NCBI GenBank assembly: GCA_030453055.1
Contig: JAKDLC010000043.1
Location: forward strand, 1 to 10,911
Direction: 5' to 3'
From: Nitrosospira sp.
GTDB lineage: Bacteria; Pseudomonadota; Gammaproteobacteria; Burkholderiales; Nitrosomonadaceae
DNA: 10,911 bases
A program made the position numbers and the translations under genes. Below are positions 6,980 through 10,911 of this stretch, piece by piece; the stretch's first letter is position 1; each line of letters opens with the position of its first letter. A model generated the notes under the pieces. That model had not been told where the DNA came from. It worked only from the letters and a program-made list of their open reading frames with translations, and did not search any database.

Positions 6980-8890
6980 GTGACTGTCATTCGTCTACCG
7001 GATGGTTCAGAGCGCAGGTATGAGCATCCGGTAACGGTGGGCGAAATTGCGGCGTCGATCGGTCCAGGATTGGCGCGCGCCGCGCTGGCGGGCAGAGTCA
7101 ACGGCAAGTTGATGGATACATCCAGCCGCATCGAGACCGACAGCGACCTGGCCATCATCACCGAAAAAGATGCGGAAGGGCTGGAAATCATTCGTCACTC
7201 CAGTGCGCATTTGCTGGCCCATGCCGTTAAAGAGTTGTTTCCGGAAGCGCAGGTCACCATTGGCCCGGTGATCGAGGACGGCTTCTATTACGATTTTTCC
7301 TACAAGCGTCCATTTACGCCGGAAGACCTCGCGGCGATAGAGAAGCGCATGGCCGAAATCAGCACGCGTAATCTGAAAATAGAGCGCAAGGTATGGGAGC
7401 GCTCCGAAGCCATCAATTTCTTCAAGAACCAGGGCGAGCATTACAAGGCGCAGATCATCGAAGCCATACCCGGCGACGAGGATGTTTCGCTTTATTCCCA
7501 GGGAAATTTTACCGATTTGTGCCGAGGGCCGCATGTGCCGGCCACCTCCAGGCTCAAGGTATTCAAGCTGATGAAGCTGGCGGGTGCTTATTGGCGCGGT
7601 GATTCGCACAATGAAATGTTACAGCGGATTTATGGCACCGCGTGGACCAGAAAAGAGGACCAGGACACCTATCTGCGCCGTCTCGAAGAAGCTGAAAAAC
7701 GCGATCATCGTAAGCTCGGCAAACAGCTGGATCTGTTCCATATTCAAGAAGAGGCGCCGGGTATGGTGTTCTGGCATCCCAATGGCTGGATTATCTGGCA
7801 ACAGGTGGAGCAGTACATGCGGGAAGTATTCCGTGACAATGGCTATCTCGAAATCCGCACGCCATCGGTGCTGGACAAAGGTCTTTGGGAGCGTTCCGGA
7901 CATTGGGAAAATTTTCGCGAGAACATGTTCGTTACGTATTCCGAAGAGCGCGAATTTGCGGTCAAGCCAATGAACTGCCCCGGTCACGTCCAGGTATTCA
8001 AGCAGGGATTGAAGAGTTATCGTGATTTGCCGTTGCGGCTGGCGGAATTTGGTTCGTGTCATCGGAATGAGCCATCCGGTGCGCTGCACGGTATCATGCG
8101 AGTACGTGCGTTCACCCAGGACGATGCGCATATTTTTTGAACCGAATCTCAAGTGCAGGATGAGGCGGTGCGATTCATTGACCTTCTGCAGAAGGTTTAC
8201 GCTGATTTTGGTTTTAACGAGATTCTGGTGAAACTTTCGACCCGCCCGAAAAAACGCGTCGGCTCGGAAGAACAATGGGATAAGACGGAAACCGCGCTGC
8301 AATCGGCATTGAATCACAAGAAACTCGGTTGGGATCTGCAACCCGGCGAAGGTGCTTTCTACGGACCCAAAATCGAGTTCTCCCTCAAGGACAGCATCGG
8401 TCGCGTATGGCAATGCGGTACCCTGCAAATGGATTTTTCCATGCCGGAGAGGCTGGAGGCCGAATTCGTGGCCGAGGACAATTCGCGCCGGACGCCGGTG
8501 ATGCTGCACCGTGCGATCCTCGGATCGTTGGAACGCTTCATCGGCATTATTATCGAAAACTATGCCGGGGCGCTTCCGCTATGGCTTTCACCGTATCAGG
8601 CGGTGGTGCTGAACATATCCGAAGGACAAGCGGACTACGCCCGGAAGGTGGCCGGTGAGCTCAAGCACAATGGCGTTCGCGCGCACGCGGACTTGAGAAA
8701 TGAGAAGATAACCTATAAAATACGGGAACATAGTTTACGAAAATTACCTTATCAAATCATAGTGGGCGACAAGGAAGTGGCGGCGCAAATGGTCGCCGTG
8801 CGAACCCGTACGGGTTCCGATCTCGGCCAGATGTCTTTACAGGCGTTGATTGAACGCCTTAAGGCGGAGATATCCCGGAGATATTCATAA
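6980..8890 (+). CDS. thrS: threonyl-tRNA synthetase ThrS, interrupted by an in-frame TGA
   Basis: Class II synthetase that charges tRNA-Thr. Read through codon 387 the product is 636 residues (E. coli 642): TGS domain about 1-62; editing domain with HSSAH (His73, His77) and Cys181/His185; catalytic core with motif 2 RNEPSG; anticodon-binding domain from about 530. Zinc ligands Cys333, His384 and His510 match E. coli Cys334, His385 and His511 one-for-one. The start is GTG at 6980, with AAGGA six bases upstream. The oddity is TGA at 8138-8140, where the family has the Cys of HIFC; the same frame continues with normal ThrRS sequence. Termination there would leave a 386-residue fragment without His510, motif 3 and the anticodon domain. 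GTG at 8153 could start a 245-residue second part but has no ribosome-binding site. As thrS is normally essential, a sequence error, suppression, or another thrS copy must be considered. Confidence 0.95.
8138..8140 (+). other. in-frame TGA replacing the conserved Cys codon in thrS
   Basis: The local codons read CAT ATT TTT TGA ACC GAA, where His-Ile-Phe-Cys-Thr-Glu is expected. One base change (TGC or TGT to TGA) explains it; no insertion or deletion is needed. TGA is the true stop of ftsH, folP, glmM and infC, so it is not a general sense codon here. A 5-bp inverted repeat (GAATC 8144-8148, GATTC 8172-8176) lies downstream but its 23-base loop is a poor match to a bacterial selenocysteine-insertion hairpin. 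Confidence 0.9.
8693..8721 (+). promoter_or_regulatory. candidate sigma-70 promoter for infC inside thrS
   Basis: TTGAGA (8693-8698) and TAAAAT (8716-8721) each match the consensus at five of six positions with an ideal 17-bp spacer. The site lies in an AT-rich patch near the 3' end of thrS and would give a leader of about 200 bases before infC. In E. coli, infC is also transcribed from promoters inside thrS, which supports the reading. No experimental evidence is available here. Confidence 0.5.
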
Positions 8891-8920
8891 GAACTGCGGC
8901 CTGACTCATTAACAGACTTT

Positions 8921-8935
8921 GGGGGAATTACTATA
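8921..8935 (+). promoter_or_regulatory. infC ribosome-binding site and AUA start codon
   Basis: GGGGGA at 8921-8926 is followed after six bases by ATA at 8933-8935, which opens the frame of IF3. The alternative ATT at 8927 abuts the GGGGGA and is too close to be used with it. The first in-frame NTG codon, TTG at 8990, would remove 19 residues that resemble the IF3 N-terminus. IF3 is known to discriminate against non-AUG starts, and E. coli infC starts at AUU for autoregulation, so a rare start fits. Confidence 0.7.
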
Positions 8936-9556
8936 GTTCAAGAAAAAGCAGCGCGCATCAATCAGGAGATTAATGCGCCGGAAGTACGCTTGATTGGTGT
9001 AGAGGGGGAGCAGATAGGCATAGTCACCCTGGCGGTCGCCAACGCTTTGGCGGAGGAGGCGGAGGTGGATTTGGTTGAGATTGCACCTACCGCTCGACCT
9101 CCGGTGTGTCGCTTGATGGATTACGGCAAGTTTCGTTATCAGGAGAGTAAGAGAAAGCACGAAGCCAAGCTCAAGCAAAAACAAATTCAGATAAAGGAAG
9201 TCAAGTTCCGGCCGAACACTGACGATGGCGACTACAACATCAAGCTGCGAAACTTGATTGGTTTCCTGGAAGAGGGTGACAAGGCCAAAATTACATTGCG
9301 CTTTCGCGGACGGGAAATGGCGCATCAGGAATTCGGCGTGCGCTTGTTGGAGAGAGTGAGAGACGATCTGGAGCCGTATGCGGTGGTGGAGCAGTTCCCC
9401 AGGATGGAAGGGCGGCAAATGGTGATGGTGCTGTCGCCTCGAAAGAAGGAAGTAAAAGCAGCGAAGCCGAGGGAAGCCAAGCTGAGGGTAGTCACCGAAA
9501 CCGGTAATAACGCAGCACCGTCCGCAGGCGTGGATTCGGCGCCAACACAGGGGTGA
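8933..9556 (+). CDS. infC: translation initiation factor IF-3
   Basis: IF3 binds the 30S subunit, prevents premature joining of 50S and checks start-codon and initiator-tRNA fidelity. Read from the ATA start the product has 207 residues: N-terminal domain about 8-80 with the family signature DYGKF (63-67), a Lys/Gln-rich linker helix, then the C-terminal domain with [11 protein letters not shown] (91-101) and RFRGREMAH (123-131). E. coli IF3 has 180 residues; the extra length here is a charged, Ala/Pro/Thr-rich tail after about 170 that looks disordered. It begins 42 bases after the thrS stop and belongs to the conserved thrS-infC-rpmI-rplT cluster. Expression is probably autoregulated through the AUA start and possibly driven also from the promoter inside thrS. 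Confidence 0.96.
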   Translation: MVQEKAARINQEINAPEVRLIGVEGEQIGIVTLAVANALAEEAEVDLVEIAPTARPPVCRLMDYGKFRYQESKRKHEAKLKQKQIQIKEVKFRPNTDDGDYNIKLRNLIGFLEEGDKAKITLRFRGREMAHQEFGVRLLERVRDDLEPYAVVEQFPRMEGRQMVMVLSPRKKEVKAAKPREAKLRVVTETGNNAAPSAGVDSAPTQG

Positions 9557-9727
9557 CGGCTGAGAAGCCGGGACGCGGCGCGTGCGTGAACCGGTATATG
9601 TGAAGTCGAACGAAGCCCGCGCGATGGATCAGATTGCTTATGCGGGCGGAAAAACAAGTGATTTCCGGGTCTTGAAAGTGTTCCAATCAGGAAACACCCG
9701 GCGTCATGTTAAAGCAGGGGTAGTGTC
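9557..9727 (+). promoter_or_regulatory. infC-rpmI intergenic leader, possible L20 autoregulatory region
   Basis: This 171-base gap is rich in potential RNA hairpins. CGGCT-GAGA-AGCCG (9557-9570) begins at the base after the infC stop and has a GNRA-type loop. GCCCGC (9615-9620) pairs with GCGGGC (9642-9647). CCGGGT (9665-9670) pairs with ACCCGG (9696-9701) around an inner GTGTTCC/GGAA stem. Ribosomal protein L20 represses its own operon by binding mRNA upstream of rpmI in E. coli, so these structures may serve that role. None is long and T-tailed enough to call a terminator. Confidence 0.35.
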
Positions 9728-9925
9728 ATGCCAAAGATGAAAACCAAGAGTGGTGCAGCAAAACGCTTCAAGGTGCGAGCTGGCGGCAGCGTCAAGCGTT
9801 CACAGGCATTCAAGCGTCATATCCTTACGAAGAAAACCACGAAAAGCAAGCGCCAATTGCGGGGAACCGTCGGCGTTCATTGCAGCGACGTTGCGTCTGT
9901 GCGCGCCATGATGCCCTACGCCTAA
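9728..9925 (+). CDS. rpmI: 50S ribosomal protein L35
   Basis: Small, very basic protein of the large ribosomal subunit. The 65-residue product has the standard length and the family opening [16 protein letters not shown], the central [11 protein letters not shown] segment and many Lys/Arg. ATG at 9728 follows AGGGG (9716-9720) by seven bases. Its TAA stop overlaps the ribosome-binding site of rplT, so the two are likely translated in a coupled way. Regulation by L20 through the upstream leader is plausible. Confidence 0.98.
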   Translation: MPKMKTKSGAAKRFKVRAGGSVKRSQAFKRHILTKKTTKSKRQLRGTVGVHCSDVASVRAMMPYA

Positions 9926-9937
9926 GGAGAGATCGCC

Positions 9938-10294
9938 ATGTCAAGAGTAAAACGGGGTGTAACGGCACACGCCCGGCACAAGAAAGTGCTGAATTTGGCG
10001 AAGGGCTATCGCGGACGTCGTAAAAATGTCTATCGAGTCGCCAAGGAAGCGGTGATGAAGGCGGGCCAATACGCATACCGCGATCGTCGTCAGAAGAAAC
10101 GTCAGTTTCGCGCTTTGTGGATAGCGCGTATCAATGCCGCTGCGCGTGAGTGTGGCTTATCCTACAGCGTGTTCATGAATGGTTTGAAGAAAGCCGCGAT
10201 TGAAGTGGATCGCAAGGTGCTGGCGGATATTGCCGTATTCGACAAGCCGGCTTTTGTGAAAATAGTTGAGCAGGCCAAAGCCAGTCTGGCCTAG
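9938..10294 (+). CDS. rplT: 50S ribosomal protein L20
   Basis: Binds 23S rRNA early in 50S assembly and, in E. coli, represses its own operon. The 118-residue product is standard length, opens [16 protein letters not shown], has the long basic N-terminal extension (to about 60) with GYRGRRKN and YRDRRQKKR, then the globular C-terminal domain with [16 protein letters not shown] at 9938 follows a strong AAGGAGA (9924-9930) by seven bases; only 12 bases separate it from rpmI. A clear terminator follows, closing this part of the operon before pheS. Confidence 0.98.
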   Translation: MSRVKRGVTAHARHKKVLNLAKGYRGRRKNVYRVAKEAVMKAGQYAYRDRRQKKRQFRALWIARINAAARECGLSYSVFMNGLKKAAIEVDRKVLADIAVFDKPAFVKIVEQAKASLA

Positions 10295-10318
10295 CCGGTA
10301 GCAGCGAAAAAAGACGCG

Positions 10319-10356
10319 AGGAGGCTAAAGGCAGAAACGCCTTGCCTCCTTTTTTC
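10319..10356 (+). terminator. rho-independent terminator or attenuator between rplT and pheS
   Basis: AGGAGGC (10319-10325) pairs with GCCTCCT (10344-10350). After a small bulge, AAGGC (10328-10332) pairs with GCCTT (10339-10343) around a 6-base loop. A run of six T (10350-10355) follows. In E. coli an attenuator with a Phe-rich leader peptide (pheM) precedes pheS; I see no Phe-rich leader ORF ahead of this hairpin, so it may simply terminate the ribosomal-protein transcript with partial read-through. Confidence 0.85.
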
Positions 10357-10392
10357 TTGGTGACACGGCAGTCCTCCCTACTTTGCGTATTC

Positions 10393-10911
10393 ATGAATAA
10401 CTTGGACTCCCTCCTTAGTGAAGCCGTCAGTCTGTTCAATGGCATAGACGATGCCGTTGAATTGGAGCAGGCGAAAGCGCGCTATCTCGGCCGAAACGGC
10501 AGACTAACCGAGTTACTGAAGGGATTGGGCAAGCTCTCGCCTGATGAACGGCCTGCAATGGGCAGCCGCATCAACCAGGCAAAGGAAGCGTTGGAAGCGG
10601 CGCTTACCCTCCGTCGTGATGCGATCCGGGAAAAAAAACTGGAAGCACAATTGATCGGGGAGGCGCTGGACGTAACGCTGCCCGGGCGTGGTTCGGGAAC
10701 GGGCGGGTTGCATCCGATAACGCTTGCGCTGGAGCGTATCCAGTCGTTGTTTCGTTCGATTGGTTTTGCCGTGGCCTCCGGTCCCGAGATCGAAACCGAT
10801 TTCTACAATTTCACTGCGCTTAATATTCCGGAAAATCATCCGGCGCGGGCGATGCACGACACTTTCTACATCGACGAGGGGAGTGGTGGGAATGATGGGC
10901 ACGTGCTGCGC
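10393..10911 (+). CDS. pheS: phenylalanyl-tRNA synthetase alpha subunit (3' end outside window)
   Basis: Catalytic alpha subunit of the PheST heterotetramer that charges tRNA-Phe. The window contains the first 173 codons and stops in frame. Visible are the N-terminal helical (coiled-coil) tRNA-binding region about 1-90 with KARYLGRNG, then the start of the class II catalytic domain: HPIT (107-110), GPEIE (130-134), DFYNF (136-140) and [10 protein letters not shown] (149-158). ATG at 10393 fits the family length; a GTG at 10360 would add 11 residues without support. No good Shine-Dalgarno sequence is seen. The usual next gene would be pheT, beyond the edge. Confidence 0.95.
   Translation, partial: MNNLDSLLSEAVSLFNGIDDAVELEQAKARYLGRNGRLTELLKGLGKLSPDERPAMGSRINQAKEALEAALTLRRDAIREKKLEAQLIGEALDVTLPGRGSGTGGLHPITLALERIQSLFRSIGFAVASGPEIETDFYNFTALNIPENHPARAMHDTFYIDEGSGGNDGHVLR

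Noticed and set aside
8130..8141. T-run next to the thrS stop as a programmed frameshift site or an assembly indel
   Set aside because: The frame before and after the TGA is identical (both phase with 6980) and residue numbering stays aligned with E. coli, so a frameshift would destroy the product instead of restoring it.
8141..8180. Selenocysteine-insertion hairpin after the thrS TGA
   Set aside because: Only a 5-bp inverted repeat with a 23-base loop is visible, without the compact stem and GU-containing apical loop expected; not strong enough to annotate.
8153..8890. Separate gene starting at GTG 8153
   Set aside because: It is the C-terminal continuation of ThrRS in the same frame, begins mid catalytic core and has no ribosome-binding site.
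1..10911. CRISPR array, tRNA or rRNA genes, transposase or phage genes
   Set aside because: No regularly spaced repeats, cloverleaf-like stretches or matching protein motifs were seen on either strand.

Overview
This 10.9 kb window is a housekeeping region of a proteobacterial chromosome. All ten recognisable genes lie on the + strand. Protein style (FtsH, IF3, GlmM, ThrRS) and gene order point to a betaproteobacterium, and an ammonia-oxidiser-like member of the Nitrosomonadaceae is my best guess. That placement rests on remembered family resemblance, not on a search.

Layout. Bases 1-157 hold no convincing gene but carry the ftsH leader, a 7-bp palindrome and a possible heat-shock promoter. 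ftsH (membrane AAA+ protease, TTG start) ends at a strong 12-bp hairpin terminator. folP (dihydropteroate synthase) follows, then an AT-rich membrane fatty-acid desaturase gene, then glmM (phosphoglucosamine mutase). folP and glmM are commonly adjacent in proteobacteria, so the AT-rich desaturase looks like an insertion between them. Next is pstS (periplasmic phosphate-binding protein), preceded by a plausible Pho box and -10 element and not followed by pstCAB. The 220-bp gap after pstS is almost filled by a 161-bp imperfect palindrome with 19-bp perfect terminal inverted repeats and a CTAT direct repeat on each side, which looks like a miniature inverted-repeat element. The right half is the classic translation cluster thrS-infC-rpmI-rplT-(terminator)-pheS, cut by the window edge inside pheS.

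The most notable observation is in thrS. The reading frame is intact from the N-terminal TGS domain to the anticodon-binding domain except for one in-frame TGA at codon 387. It sits exactly where ThrRS proteins have the Cys of the HIFC motif, two codons after a zinc-ligand His in the catalytic core. The frame is the same on both sides, so this is one substitution and not a frameshift. TGA is also the ordinary stop of ftsH, folP, glmM and infC here, so a general code change is ruled out. A nonsense mutation, a sequence error, or (much less likely) recoding remain.

Other points: infC appears to start at AUA, six bases after a GGGGGA ribosome-binding site, in line with the non-AUG autoregulation known for IF3. 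A near-consensus sigma-70 promoter sits inside the end of thrS and could feed infC independently. I found no tRNA, rRNA, CRISPR array, phage gene or transposase gene, and no strong candidate for a wholly new system.
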